A DNA stretch of 64,000 bases from JANWHQ01 sp963775275 (GCA_963775275.1 CAVZII010000005.1:4154001-4218000); one strand, 5' to 3'. Positions 30,123-41,669 are shown, counted from the first letter of the stretch. The notes: generated by a model not told the origin, from the letters alone. A program made the numbers and translations.

Positions 30123-30215
30123 TGTCTTGTCCTCCAACAGCTGGGCGCCGGTCGCCGGATGCGGCCGGGCGTGTCTAGATAGGGACGCAGGACGACAGTT
30201 CGTCGTCCGCGGGGC

Positions 30216-31097
30216 TCAGGCTTCGGCCGTCGCCTCTGTCGCTTCGGACGGCGAGGCGGCGGCCCCGGTATCGGGCTCGGCCGGCGCGGCGGCCTCGGCT
30301 GGAGCGGCCTCGGCGACCTCGGCCGGAGCGGCCGGAGCGGCCTCCTCCTCGATGGCGACGGTCTCGACCGGCGCCTCGGCCGCGCCGAGGTCGACCCCGA
30401 GCGCCGCCTGGCCGGCCGCCAGGCCGTCGATCACGGCGTCGGCGACCAGATCGCAGTAGAGCTGGATCGCGCGGGCGGCGTCATCGTTGCCCGGCACCGG
30501 GAAGGTGATCCCGTCCGGATCGGAGTTGGTGTCCAGGATCGCCACCACCGGGATGTTGAGCTTGCGCGCCTCAAGGATGGCGATGGCTTCCTTGTTGGTG
30601 TCCACCACGAACATCAGGTCGGGGATGCCGCCCATGTCCTTGATGCCGCCCAACGACAGCTCCAGCTTGTCCCGCTCGCGGGTGATCTGGAGCAGCTCCT
30701 TCTTGGTGCGGCCGCCCGGATCGCCTTCGAGCACCGCTTCCAGCTCGCGCAGGCGCGAGATCGAGCCGGAGATGGTCCGCCAGTTGGTCAGGGTGCCGCC
30801 AAGCCAACGGTGGTTGACATAGTACTGGGCGCAGCGCTTGGCCGCGCTGGACACCGGGTCGGACGCCTGGCGCTTGGTGCCCACGAACAGCACGCGCCCG
30901 CCGCTGGCCGCGACTTCGCGGACCTTCAACAGGGCCTGGTGCAGCAAGGGAATGGTCTGCGACAGGTCGATGATGTGGATGTTGGCGCGCGAGCCGAAGA
31001 TGAAGCGCTCCATCTTCGGGTTCCAGCGGTGGGTCTGGTGTCCGAAGTGGGCGCCGCTTTCAAGCAGCTGACGCATGGAGAAATCGGGAAGCGCCAT
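30216..31097 (-). CDS. rpsB: Small ribosomal subunit protein S2
   Basis: A 293-residue S2 protein. The core is standard: MRQLLESGAHFGHQTHRWNP, then FIFGSRANIHIIDL, WLGGTLTNWRT and PVVAILDTNSDPDGITFPVP. The last ~55 residues form an Ala/Glu/Pro tail absent from enterobacterial S2. The gene heads the rpsB-tsf-pyrH-frr cluster. The roughly 240 bp upstream hold an untranslated leader; I see no motif I can name in it. Confidence 0.97.
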   Translation of the reverse strand: MALPDFSMRQLLESGAHFGHQTHRWNPKMERFIFGSRANIHIIDLSQTIPLLHQALLKVREVAASGGRVLFVGTKRQASDPVSSAAKRCAQYYVNHRWLGGTLTNWRTISGSISRLRELEAVLEGDPGGRTKKELLQITRERDKLELSLGGIKDMGGIPDLMFVVDTNKEAIAILEARKLNIPVVAILDTNSDPDGITFPVPGNDDAARAIQLYCDLVADAVIDGLAAGQAALGVDLGAAEAPVETVAIEEEAAPAAPAEVAEAAPAEAAAPAEPDTGAAASPSEATEATAEA

Positions 31098-31341
31098 GGG
31101 CGTCTTGGGTCCTTCTTCCGGTTAGGCCTCCGCAGGCGAGACCCCCTTGCGAGGGGACCGGACAGGACGGACCGGGATGTCTCCCCGGACCAGCCGAACG
31201 CCTGCGTGCGAGATGGGCGGGGGAGATAGGGGGGAAACGCCGGAATTGCAAGCCGGACGACGCGGCGAGGCCGCCATCCTGACCGTCCGGCGAGAGCCGG
31301 ATCTTCAGGCGCCCCGCGGCAGCGTGAAGCCCCGCAGTTGG

Positions 31342-31371
31342 AACCACGAACCACACGAACCACACGAACGG
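31342..31371 (+). repeat. Left inverted repeat flanking GxxExxY gene
   Basis: A 30-bp sequence built from near-repeats of AACCACACG. It is the exact reverse complement of 31747-31776. It starts 6 bp beyond the stop codon of the GxxExxY gene. Confidence 0.9.
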
Positions 31372-31377
31372 CAAGGT

Positions 31378-31785
31378 TCAGAGAGCCAGACGCTCGACCT
31401 TAGCCTTGGGTGTCGCCCCAAAGTTCACGAGCAGCCCGAGCTTCATGTTGGCCGCCTTAAGGTAATTGAGGACCTGCGCCCGATGCTCGGGCGCGAATTC
31501 GCGCACCGCCTTCAGCTCGATGATGATGCGGTCAAAGCAAACAAAGTCAGGCTGGTAAGTCTGTCGCAAAGGCTCGCCCTTGTAGGCGAGTCCCAATGCC
31601 GGCGAAGCTACGTAAGGAATGCCCCGAGCCGTGAACTCCAGCGCCAAGCACTCCTGGTAAACGGCCTCCAGAAAGCCAGCGCCAATCTCCCCATTCACCT
31701 CGAAGATGGCGCCCTGGACCGCGAACACCTCTTGCGCATAGAGCAACCGTTCGTGTGGTTCGTGTGGTTCGTGGTTCTCCATCAC
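31378..31785 (-). CDS. GxxExxY family protein (PD-(D/E)XK nuclease-like)
   Basis: A 135-residue protein of the GxxExxY family. The name-giving motif is GFLEAVY (about residues 37-43). Downstream, PDFVCFDRIIIELKAV gives an Asp and an Glu-x-Lys spaced as in PD-(D/E)XK nucleases, and PEHRAQVLNYLKA fits the following helix. No function has been shown for the family that I know of. The N-terminal NHEPHEPHE is encoded by the flanking repeat itself, so the ORF starts inside the repeat, and its 3' end abuts the other copy. The true start may be further in. It lies between rpsB and dnaE, 18 bp from the dnaE stop. Confidence 0.85.
   Translation of the reverse strand: MMENHEPHEPHERLLYAQEVFAVQGAIFEVNGEIGAGFLEAVYQECLALEFTARGIPYVASPALGLAYKGEPLRQTYQPDFVCFDRIIIELKAVREFAPEHRAQVLNYLKAANMKLGLLVNFGATPKAKVERLAL
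31747..31776 (-). repeat. Right inverted repeat flanking GxxExxY gene
   Basis: Exact 30-bp partner of 31342-31371, made of iterated CGTGTGGTT. It overlaps the 5' end of the GxxExxY reading frame. Confidence 0.9.
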
Positions 31786-31803
31786 GACCCATCAACCCAG
31801 ATG

Positions 31804-35238
<3,435 letters not shown>

Positions 35239-35252
35239 CGAACCACTCCTGG

Positions 35253-35365
35253 CGCATCCTCGCAGACGGATGATTCGCCATCCGTCTGCGACGATGCGCC
35301 CTTTCAAAGACTTGTGCTGCGAAGTTCACACGAATGGCGGACCATTCGTTTGAGCTTCGCAGCAC
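35253..35365. repeat. Two palindromes between sidA-like gene and dnaE
   Basis: The first (35253-35298) has 20-bp arms starting CGCATCCTCGCAGACGGATG with one mismatch and a 6-nt loop ATTCGC. The second (35314-35365) has 24-bp arms starting GTGCTGCGAAG with two mismatches and a 4-nt loop. Neither is followed by a clear T-run on the minus strand. The first resembles the palindrome at 69-114 in arm content (GATGCG, CAGACG, loop ATTC). Confidence 0.8.
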
Positions 35366-35385
35366 GGGGCCCTCCGGCCCGCGAC

Positions 35386-35475
35386 TTACGCGATCAGACT
35401 CGCCGCGTGACAGACCATCCAAACGAAGCTCGCCACTGAAGCAAGCGCCAACGTCTCACGCGCCAGACGAACCAT
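35386..35475 (-). CDS. sidA: SidA-like SOS-induced cell division inhibitor (29 residues)
   Basis: A 29-residue ORF, MVRLARETLALASV... ending ...HAASLIA and stop TAA. It is a single membrane segment with a short positively charged N-terminus. Caulobacter SidA is also 29 residues long, inner-membrane, induced by DNA damage through LexA, and blocks division by acting on FtsW. From memory its gene lies beside dnaE, as here. Upstream, at 35516-35530, is ATTC-N7-GTTC, one base from the alphaproteobacterial LexA operator. I see no strong Shine-Dalgarno. The call rests on length, topology, neighbourhood and operator; I could not align it with the reference protein. Confidence 0.75.
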   Translation of the reverse strand: MVRLARETLALASVASFVWMVCHAASLIA

Positions 35476-35515
35476 GTCGCACCCCATAAGTTGCCGGTTT
35501 GTTCTTGGTGCTTTT

Positions 35516-35530
35516 ATTCCCGTTTTGTTC
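35516..35530 (-). promoter_or_regulatory. Candidate LexA operator upstream of sidA-like gene
   Basis: ATTC-N7-GTTC on the plus strand, one mismatch from GTTC-N7-GTTC, 41 bp upstream of the sidA-like ATG. It lies between that gene and a divergent membrane protein gene, so it could regulate either. Confidence 0.6.
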
Positions 35531-35597
35531 CGTTTGCAAGAGTTCCGTCTTGATCCAGCGCATGGCGAGCGGCCTGGTCGGCGCCAAGCTGCCCAAC

Positions 35598-36011
35598 ATG
35601 GGCCTGTCCGCAATCAGAGCCGGCGCAACGTACTTCGCGATCGTCTTCCTGATCGGCTTCGCCTTGGGGACGGTCCGCACCCTGGTCGTCGCGCCGCGCG
35701 TCGGCGAGACGGCGGCGGTGCTGATCGAGGCGCCGGCGTTGCTGGCTGCGAGCTGGATCGCCTGCGGCTGGTGCGTGCGGCGGTTCGGCGTCCCGCGGCG
35801 CGCGGCGGCCAGGCTCTGGATGGGCGGCCTCGCCTTCGCGCTCCTGATGGCCGCGGAGGCCGGGGTTTCGGTGTTCGCCTTCGGCCGGACGCTGGCGGAG
35901 CACCTTGCGGCCTACGCCACCGCGGCCGGCGCGATCGGGCTGGCGGCCCAGGCGCTGTTCGGGATCATTCCGGTGGTGCGGAGGAGCGTTGAACAGCGTG
36001 ACTCCCGCTGA
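35598..36011 (+). CDS. Conserved four-helix membrane protein of unknown function
   Basis: A protein of about 137 residues with four hydrophobic segments: ATYFAIVFLIGFALG, VLIEAPALLAASWIACGW, LWMGGLAFALLMAAEAG and AYATAAGAIGLAAQALFG. The VAPRVGETAAVLIEAP region looks like a conserved hypothetical family of alphaproteobacteria, but I assign no function. The start is uncertain: ATG 35598 (MGLSAIRAG) or ATG 35562 (MASGLVGAK), neither with a good Shine-Dalgarno. It is divergent from the sidA-like gene and shares its regulatory region. Confidence 0.65.
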   Translation: MGLSAIRAGATYFAIVFLIGFALGTVRTLVVAPRVGETAAVLIEAPALLAASWIACGWCVRRFGVPRRAAARLWMGGLAFALLMAAEAGVSVFAFGRTLAEHLAAYATAAGAIGLAAQALFGIIPVVRRSVEQRDSR

Positions 36012-36024
36012 ATCCCACTCACAT

Positions 36025-36150
36025 CCGACTGTCCCGGCGAAGGCCGGGACCCAGGTCCCACACCGCCGAGCCTGATTGGACCGGCTCCGAGTTCCTGGAA
36101 ACTGCGTCCGAGCTCGCCATCTGGGTCCCGGCCTTCGCCGGGACAGTCGG
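36025..36150. repeat. Perfect 30-bp inverted repeat pair without a gene
   Basis: 36025-36054 (CCGACTGTCCCGGCGAAGG...) and 36121-36150 are exact reverse complements, 66 bp apart. Each arm contains a smaller hairpin GTCCCGGC/GCCGGGAC followed by CCAG, close in design to the arms flanking the GIY-YIG gene at 1825. No ORF lies between the arms. Confidence 0.85.
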
Positions 36151-36204
36151 AAAGAAGGGATAGGGCGGTGGGCCGCCTCCATGCCAGCCGAGTCCGCCGC
36201 CCCC

Positions 36205-36891
36205 CTAAACCGTCTGCGGGACCAGCCGGCCGTCCTTGAGGGCGAAGACGCGGTCCATGTAGCGGGCCAGGTCCATGTTGTGGGTGGCGATCAGGGCCGC
36301 GGCGCCCTGCTGGCGCGCCATGTCGTGGAAGCCGCGGAAGACGGCGAGCGAAGTGTGCGGGTCCAGGTTCCCCGTAGGCTCGTCGGCCAGGATCACCTTG
36401 GGATGATTGGCCATGGCCCGGGCGATGGCGACCCGCTGCTGCTCGCCGCCGGAAAGCTGGCCCGGCTGGTGGTCGAGCCGCTCGCCAAGGCCGAAGCCGG
36501 TCAGGAGCTCGCGCGCCCGCTCGCGCGCCCGCTCGCGCGACACGCCGGCGATCATCTGCGGCAGGGCGACGTTGTCGAGCGCGCTCAGCTCGGCCAGCAG
36601 ATGGTGGAACTGGTAGACGAAGCCGAGCGAGCCCAGGCGCACGCGGCTCCGCGCCCGGTCCTTGAGGCGCGTGCAGTCCTGGCCCCGGAGGAAGACCTGC
36701 CCGGCGGTCGGCCGCTCGAGCAGGCCGGCGGCGTGCAGCAGCGACGACTTGCCCGAGCCCGACGGCCCGATCAGCCCGACCATCTCGCCCGGATAGACGT
36801 CGAGGTCGGCGCCCCTGAGGACCTCGAGCACGCGGTCCCCGGTGACGTACTGGCGCTTGACGCCCCGCAGCTGGAGGACCGGCTCACTCAT
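36205..36891 (-). CDS. lolD: Lipoprotein-releasing ABC transporter ATP-binding protein LolD
   Basis: A 228-residue ATPase of the LolCDE complex, which extracts outer-membrane lipoproteins from the inner membrane and hands them to LolA. Walker A is GPSGSGKSS, the signature is LSGGEQQR, Walker B is VILADEPTGNLD and the switch histidine is in ATHNMDLA. The start overlaps the end of the permease gene by 8 bp, so the two are co-translated. Confidence 0.95.
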   Translation of the reverse strand: MSEPVLQLRGVKRQYVTGDRVLEVLRGADLDVYPGEMVGLIGPSGSGKSSLLHAAGLLERPTAGQVFLRGQDCTRLKDRARSRVRLGSLGFVYQFHHLLAELSALDNVALPQMIAGVSRERARERARELLTGFGLGERLDHQPGQLSGGEQQRVAIARAMANHPKVILADEPTGNLDPHTSLAVFRGFHDMARQQGAAALIATHNMDLARYMDRVFALKDGRLVPQTV

Positions 36892-38170
36892 AGCGCAGCG
36901 CCTCGACCGGATCGACGCGCGAGGCCCGCCATGCGGGTAGAAGCGTGGCCGCGAACGACATGGCCAAAGACCAGAAGGTGACCATGCCCACCTCCAGCCA
37001 GTCGATCTTGGCCGGCACGGTGGAGAGGAAATAGACGTCGGCGTTGAAGACGTCCGCGCCGGTGACCCACTGCACGAAGGCCTGGATCTCCTTGATGTAG
37101 GCGCAGAAGAGGACGCCCAATGCGAGCCCGGCCAGGGTGCCGAGCACGCCGATGGCGGCGCCGGACATGAAGAAGATGCGCAGGATCGAGCCCTGGCCCG
37201 CGCCCATGCTGCGCAGGATGGCGATGTCGCGGCCCTTGTTCTTCACCAGCATCACCAGGCCCGAGATGATGTTCATGGCCGCCACGAACACGATCAGGAG
37301 CAGGATCAGGCGCATGACGCTGCGCTCGACCTGAAGGGCGTTGAAGAAGCTCTGGTTCTGGTCGCGCCAGTCGGTGACGACGGCGTCGGGCCCGGCGGCG
37401 CGGGCGACGAGCGGGCGCATGGCGGCGGCCTTGTCCGGATCGGTGACCTTGATGCGCAGGACGTCGACGGACTGGTCGCGGCCGAAGAAGACCTGGGCCT
37501 GCTCGAGCGGCATGTAGATGAAGGCCTGGTCGTACTGGCTCATCCCCACCGAGAATATCCCGCCGACGGTGTAGGCCTTGGTGCGGGGGCTCGAACCGAA
37601 CGGCGTGGCGCTGCCGTTGGGCGAGATGAGGGTGACGGAATCGCCGGGCTGGACCCCGAGCTGGGCGGCCAGGCGACTGCCGATCAGGACGAGATCGCCG
37701 CCGAAGTCCCCCTCGCCGAAGCCCTGGAGCGATCCGGACTTGATATTGGTCGCGATCAGGGGCGTGGCCTCGAGGTCCGCGAGACGCTCGCCGCGGACGA
37801 CCGCGCCGGTGACCTGGCCCTGGCCGATCACCATGGCCTCGGCCTCGACCATGGGGACCACCTGCACCACGCCGGGGACGGCCCTGATGCGCGCGAGCGC
37901 GTCCTCGCGCCGCGCCGGATCGTCGAGGAGCGCGCCGGTCACCTCCAGGTGGCTGTTGAAGCCGAGGATGCGGCTGAGCAGCTCGGCGCGGAAGCCGTTC
38001 ATCACCGACATGACGATGACCAGGACGGCCACGGCCAGCATCACTCCCACGAAGGAGATGATCGAGACCAGGGCCACGCCGCCTTCCTTCCTGCGGGCGC
38101 GCAGGTAACGGAAGGCGATGGTCCGCTCCCAGCGGGAGAAGGGCCCGGCGGGCGTGACGGCGTCGGTCAA
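36884..38170 (-). CDS. lolC: Lipoprotein-releasing ABC transporter permease LolC/LolE family
   Basis: A 428-residue permease with one N-terminal membrane helix (ALVSIISFVGVMLAVAVLVI), a large periplasmic domain and three C-terminal helices, the MacB/FtsX fold. The motif VMSVMNGFRAELL after helix 1 is typical for LolC/E. Alphaproteobacteria usually have a single such permease acting as a homodimer with LolD. The start is unusual: TTG 38170 has GGGAGAAG at a good distance, supplied by a family B repeat; an in-frame ATG 38185 lies inside the repeat itself but has no Shine-Dalgarno. Confidence 0.93.
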   Translation of the reverse strand: MTDAVTPAGPFSRWERTIAFRYLRARRKEGGVALVSIISFVGVMLAVAVLVIVMSVMNGFRAELLSRILGFNSHLEVTGALLDDPARREDALARIRAVPGVVQVVPMVEAEAMVIGQGQVTGAVVRGERLADLEATPLIATNIKSGSLQGFGEGDFGGDLVLIGSRLAAQLGVQPGDSVTLISPNGSATPFGSSPRTKAYTVGGIFSVGMSQYDQAFIYMPLEQAQVFFGRDQSVDVLRIKVTDPDKAAAMRPLVARAAGPDAVVTDWRDQNQSFFNALQVERSVMRLILLLIVFVAAMNIISGLVMLVKNKGRDIAILRSMGAGQGSILRIFFMSGAAIGVLGTLAGLALGVLFCAYIKEIQAFVQWVTGADVFNADVYFLSTVPAKIDWLEVGMVTFWSLAMSFAATLLPAWRASRVDPVEALRYE

Positions 38171-38174
38171 TGCG

Positions 38175-38323
38175 TCTTCTCCCATAGGGAGAAGGAGGGG
38201 CCCGCCCTCCGAAGCCCTGGCGTAGGAGGGTGGGAGGATGAGGGGTTAGGGACCGAGAGGGCGAACCCCCTCACCTTCCCGTTGCTGCGCAACGGGCCCC
38301 TTCCTCTCCCTATGGGAGAGGAG
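38175..38323. repeat. Palindromic intergenic repeat, family B copy 3
   Basis: Third copy, between proS and lolC. The left end is TCTTCTCCCATAGGGAGAAG and the right end GGGCCCCTTCCTCTCCCTAT; the inner part has GGATGAGGGGTTAGGG and CCCCCTCACCTTCCCG. On the minus strand its edge supplies the likely ribosome-binding site of lolC. Confidence 0.9.
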
Positions 38324-38327
38324 ATGA

Positions 38328-39647
38328 TCACGCCCCGAGCGCCTTCAGAGCGTCGTCGAGGGGCAGGGACTGGCGCTCGCCGGTGGCGCGGCGCTTGAGC
38401 TCGACCGTCCCTTCGGCCAGGCCGCGCGGGCCGATGATCAGCTGCCAGGGCAGGCCGATCAGGTCCATGGTGGCGAACTTGCCGCCCGGCCGCTCGTCGG
38501 TGTCGTCCCAGAGCGGCTCCTTGCCCGCGGCCTCGAGCGCCGCGTGGGCCTTCTCGCAGGCGGCCTCCACGGCCGGATCGCCGGCGCGCAGGCTGACGAT
38601 GCCGACGCCGAAGGGCGCGACCGGATCGGGCCAGATCACGCCGGCGTCGTCGTGGCTCGCCTCGATCAGGGCGCCGACCAGGCGCGAGACCCCGACGCCG
38701 TAGGAGCCCATCATCACCGGCCGGTCGGCGTTGTCGGGACCGGAAACCACCGCCTTCATGGCCGAGGAGTACTTGTCGCCGAAGTAGAAGACCTGGCCGA
38801 CCTCGATGCCGCGGGTCTGAACGCGGCGTTCGGGCGGGGTCTCCTTTTCGAACCGCGCCTGGTCGTGGACGTCCTCGGTGGCGGCGTAGAAGCTGGTCCA
38901 CTGGTCGATGACCGGCTGCAGGTCCGCATCGTAGTCGACGTCCTCGCCGGGGATCGGCAGGTCCAGCACGGCGCGGTCGCAATAGAGGGCGGACTTGCCG
39001 GTCGAGGCCAGGACGTGGAACTCGTGGGAGAGGTCGCCGCCGATCGGGCCGGTCTCGGCGCGCACGGGAATGGCCTCGAGCCCCATGCGGGCGAAGGTCC
39101 GAAGGTAGGCCACGAACATGCGGTTGTAGGCGCGGCGGGCGGCGGCCTCGTCCACGTCGAAGGAGTAGGCGTCCTTCATCAGGAACTCGCGTCCGCGCAT
39201 GACGCCGAAGCGGGGCCGCTGCTCGTCCCGGAACTTCCACTGGATGTGGTAGAGGTTCAGCGGCAGGTCCTTGTAGCTGCGGACATAGGCCCGGAAGATC
39301 TCGGTGATCATCTCCTCGTTGGTGGGGCCATAGAGCAGGTCCCGCTCGTGCCGGTCCCTGATGCGCAGCATCTCGGCCCCGTAGTCGTCGTAACGCCCGG
39401 ACTCGCGCCAGAGGTCGGCCAGCTGGAGCGTGGGCATCAGAAGCTCGATGGCGCCGGCGCGGTCCATCTCCTCGCGCACGATCTGCTCGACCTTCTTGAG
39501 CACGCGGAAGCCCAGCGGCAGCCACGCGTAGATGCCCGCCGCCTCCTGACGCATCATCCCCGCGCGCAGCATCAGGCGGTGCGAGACGATCTGCGCCTCA
39601 GCGGGCGTCTCCTTGAGCACGGGCAGGAAGTAGCGGGATAGTCGCAT
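38328..39647 (-). CDS. proS: Prolyl-tRNA synthetase
   Basis: A 439-residue class II synthetase charging tRNA-Pro. The motifs RQEAAGIYAWLPLGFRVL, LLYGPTNEEMITEIFR, QWKFRDEQRPRFGVMRGREF and SYGVGVSRLVGALIEA are present. The length shows it is the short alphaproteobacterial type lacking the internal editing domain of the E. coli enzyme, so mischarged Ala-tRNA-Pro must be cleared by a separate protein. ATG 39647 (MRLSRYFLP) fits the family. Followed by lolC-lolD. Confidence 0.96.
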   Translation of the reverse strand: MRLSRYFLPVLKETPAEAQIVSHRLMLRAGMMRQEAAGIYAWLPLGFRVLKKVEQIVREEMDRAGAIELLMPTLQLADLWRESGRYDDYGAEMLRIRDRHERDLLYGPTNEEMITEIFRAYVRSYKDLPLNLYHIQWKFRDEQRPRFGVMRGREFLMKDAYSFDVDEAAARRAYNRMFVAYLRTFARMGLEAIPVRAETGPIGGDLSHEFHVLASTGKSALYCDRAVLDLPIPGEDVDYDADLQPVIDQWTSFYAATEDVHDQARFEKETPPERRVQTRGIEVGQVFYFGDKYSSAMKAVVSGPDNADRPVMMGSYGVGVSRLVGALIEASHDDAGVIWPDPVAPFGVGIVSLRAGDPAVEAACEKAHAALEAAGKEPLWDDTDERPGGKFATMDLIGLPWQLIIGPRGLAEGTVELKRRATGERQSLPLDDALKALGA

Positions 39648-39763
39648 GCGTCGTCCCTGGGCCGGAGGGAGCGCCAATTAGCCTTGCGTCGCCGCGATTG
39701 GCAACGCGCGCCTAACTTGTCGGGAGGCGGCGCGCGCTGGGACACGCCGTTCAGCGCCGAGGC

Positions 39764-39855
39764 CTTGGCGTCCTTGGCGAGCTTGGCGGTTCCCTTCCTG
39801 ATCGACCTGGCTGGCGCACGCGCGATCAACCGCCAAGAGCGCCAAGCGCGCCAAG
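39764..39855. repeat. Inverted repeat of iterated CTTGGCG words, no gene
   Basis: 39764-39791 consists of three CTTGGCG words (9-10-nt spacing), and 39828-39855 is its reverse complement with four mismatches in 28. About 36 bp lie between. The design matches the iterated-word arms around the GxxExxY gene at 31378, but no gene lies inside. Confidence 0.8.
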
Positions 39856-39898
39856 ACGAGAGCGACTGTCGACGAGACGGCCGTCCCGGTCGGCGAGA

Positions 39899-40987
39899 TC
39901 AGGACATGACGAGGACGGGCTTGACGGCCCGGCCCTCTTCAGACGCCTGCATGGCGGCGGCGACCTCGTCGAACGGATAGGTCGTGATCAGGCGATCGGC
40001 CGGGAAGCGGCCGGCGCGATGCAGCTCGATCAGACGGGGGATGAACTCCCAGGGGCGGCTGTCGCCCTGGACGAGGCCCCGGATGGAGCGCCCGCCCAGC
40101 ATCAAGGGCGAAAGGTCGATCGGCAGGGGCGCGCCCGGCGAGGTGACGAAGCCGAAGACCCCCAGAGGCGCGAGCGCGGCGATGCCCTGCAGATAGACCT
40201 CGGCCCGGTCGGTGGTGTTGAGCAGGACGTCGGCCCCCAGGCCCGTGATCTCGCGAACCGCCTGGACCGGGTCCTGGCGCGTCGGGTCGATCGCGTGGGT
40301 CGCGCCGAGGTCGCGGGCGAGCTCGAGCCTTGCCGGATTGACGTCGATGGCGAGGACGGGGTCGGCCCCGGCGGCGCGGGCCGCCATGACGGCCGACAGC
40401 CCCACCGAGCCCGCGCCGAAGACAGCGGCGGATTGGCCGGGCTGGACCTGAAGCGAATTCAGCATGGCCCCGGCGCCGGTCTGGACGCCGCAGCCGAAGG
40501 GCGCGAGGCGCTCGAGCGGCAGGTCGTCCGGCGCCTTGACCACCGCCTTGTCGGCGCAGACCGCGTGGGTGGCGAAGGAGGACTGTCCGAAGAACCAGGC
40601 GACGGGCGCGCCGCCGCTGGACAGGGGGCTGGAGCCGTCCTCCCGCCTGCCGGCGAAGTTCAGCGCCGCCGAGCTCAGGCAATAGGCCGGCGCGCCCCGG
40701 GCGCAGACGGGGCAATGGCCGCAGTAGGCGTAGCTGATCAGCACCCGATCGCCCGCCGCCACGGCCGTCACGCCGGCGCCGACCTGTTCGACCACGCCCG
40801 CGCCCTCGTGGCCGAGGACGATGGGCCGGGGAAAGCTCTCGCGGTGCGCGACCCGGATGTCGGTGTGACAGACGCCGGCGGCGGCGATGCGGACCAGCAC
40901 CTCGCCCGCGCGCGGGGGCTCCAGTTCGAGCGTCTCGAGGCGCGGGACCGGCGAGCCGGCGCGGACGACGGCGGCCTTGATGCGCAT
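39899..40987 (-). CDS. Zinc-dependent alcohol dehydrogenase, MDR family
   Basis: A 362-residue medium-chain dehydrogenase. The catalytic zinc ligands appear in AAGVCHTD and LGHEGAGVV; four structural-zinc cysteines lie in CGHCPVCARGAPAYC. The Rossmann motif GAGSVGLSAV precedes an Asp in AIDVNPA, suggesting NAD preference. The sequence resembles class III-like/aryl-alcohol dehydrogenases, but the substrate is not determined. ATG 40987 (MRIKAAVV) is the family start. It lies downstream of the DUF1467 gene with 2 bp between them. Confidence 0.88.
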   Translation of the reverse strand: MRIKAAVVRAGSPVPRLETLELEPPRAGEVLVRIAAAGVCHTDIRVAHRESFPRPIVLGHEGAGVVEQVGAGVTAVAAGDRVLISYAYCGHCPVCARGAPAYCLSSAALNFAGRREDGSSPLSSGGAPVAWFFGQSSFATHAVCADKAVVKAPDDLPLERLAPFGCGVQTGAGAMLNSLQVQPGQSAAVFGAGSVGLSAVMAARAAGADPVLAIDVNPARLELARDLGATHAIDPTRQDPVQAVREITGLGADVLLNTTDRAEVYLQGIAALAPLGVFGFVTSPGAPLPIDLSPLMLGGRSIRGLVQGDSRPWEFIPRLIELHRAGRFPADRLITTYPFDEVAAAMQASEEGRAVKPVLVMS

Positions 40988-40989
40988 CC

Positions 40990-41247
40990 TCAGCGCGTGG
41001 GGAGGGTCGGCAGGGTGACGAGGTGGAACTGGACCAGCGCCCAGATGAAGATGAAGACGATCGTCGCGACCCAGGTGGTGGTGATGAACTTGCGCTTCAG
41101 CTTGGGATCGACGGGCGCGCCGGGGTCGCCGCCGGCGACGGGCGCGACGCCGGCCTCGTGGTGGCTCTGGACGCCGAGCGGCAGGATGGCGAACAGCACC
41201 ACCCACCAGACGACGAGATAGGTGCAGATGGAGGTGAACCAGGTCAC
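40990..41247 (-). CDS. DUF1467 family membrane protein
   Basis: An 85-residue protein with two membrane helices (YLVVWWVVLFAILPLG and TTTWVATIVFIFIWALVQF) separated by a short polar loop with DPKLKRKF. This is the DUF1467 family, typical of alphaproteobacteria and usually placed beside the methylmalonyl-CoA epimerase gene, as here (4-bp overlap). No function is known. Confidence 0.9.
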   Translation of the reverse strand: MTWFTSICTYLVVWWVVLFAILPLGVQSHHEAGVAPVAGGDPGAPVDPKLKRKFITTTWVATIVFIFIWALVQFHLVTLPTLPTR

Positions 41248-41669
41248 GAATGCACTCCTTCAGGCGCCTGCATGAGCTCGACCAGCACCCCGCCCATGTC
41301 GCGCGGATGGACGAAGATCACGGGGACGCCGTGGGCGCCGATGCGCGGCTCGCCGGTCCCGAGCACCTCGGCGCCCTTGGCCTTCATCTCGTCGCGGGCG
41401 ACATAGATGTCGGGAACCTCGAAACAGAGGTGGTGCTGGCCCCCGCGCGGGTTCCTGTCAAGGAAGGCCGAGACGACGGAGGCCTCGCCCAGCGGCTCCA
41501 AGAGCTCGATCTGGCCGTTGGGCAGGTTGACGAAGCAGACGGTGACGCCGAACTCGGGCAGGGATTTCCTGTCGGTGAAGGAGGTCGCGCCCAGGACGTC
41601 GCGGTAGACCTCGAGCGCCTCGTCGATCGAGGGCGTGGCGATCCCGACGTGGTTCAGGCGGCCGATCAT
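41244..41669 (-). CDS. mce: Methylmalonyl-CoA epimerase
   Basis: A 141-residue vicinal-oxygen-chelate protein that interconverts the methylmalonyl-CoA epimers in propionate metabolism. The metal and substrate residues lie in LNHVGIATPSIDEA, GQIELLEPLG, QHHLCFEVPDI and VLVELMQAP. The family places a His near residue 7 and another in GGQHHLC, both present. It overlaps the DUF1467 gene by 4 bp. Confidence 0.92.
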   Translation of the reverse strand: MIGRLNHVGIATPSIDEALEVYRDVLGATSFTDRKSLPEFGVTVCFVNLPNGQIELLEPLGEASVVSAFLDRNPRGGQHHLCFEVPDIYVARDEMKAKGAEVLGTGEPRIGAHGVPVIFVHPRDMGGVLVELMQAPEGVHS

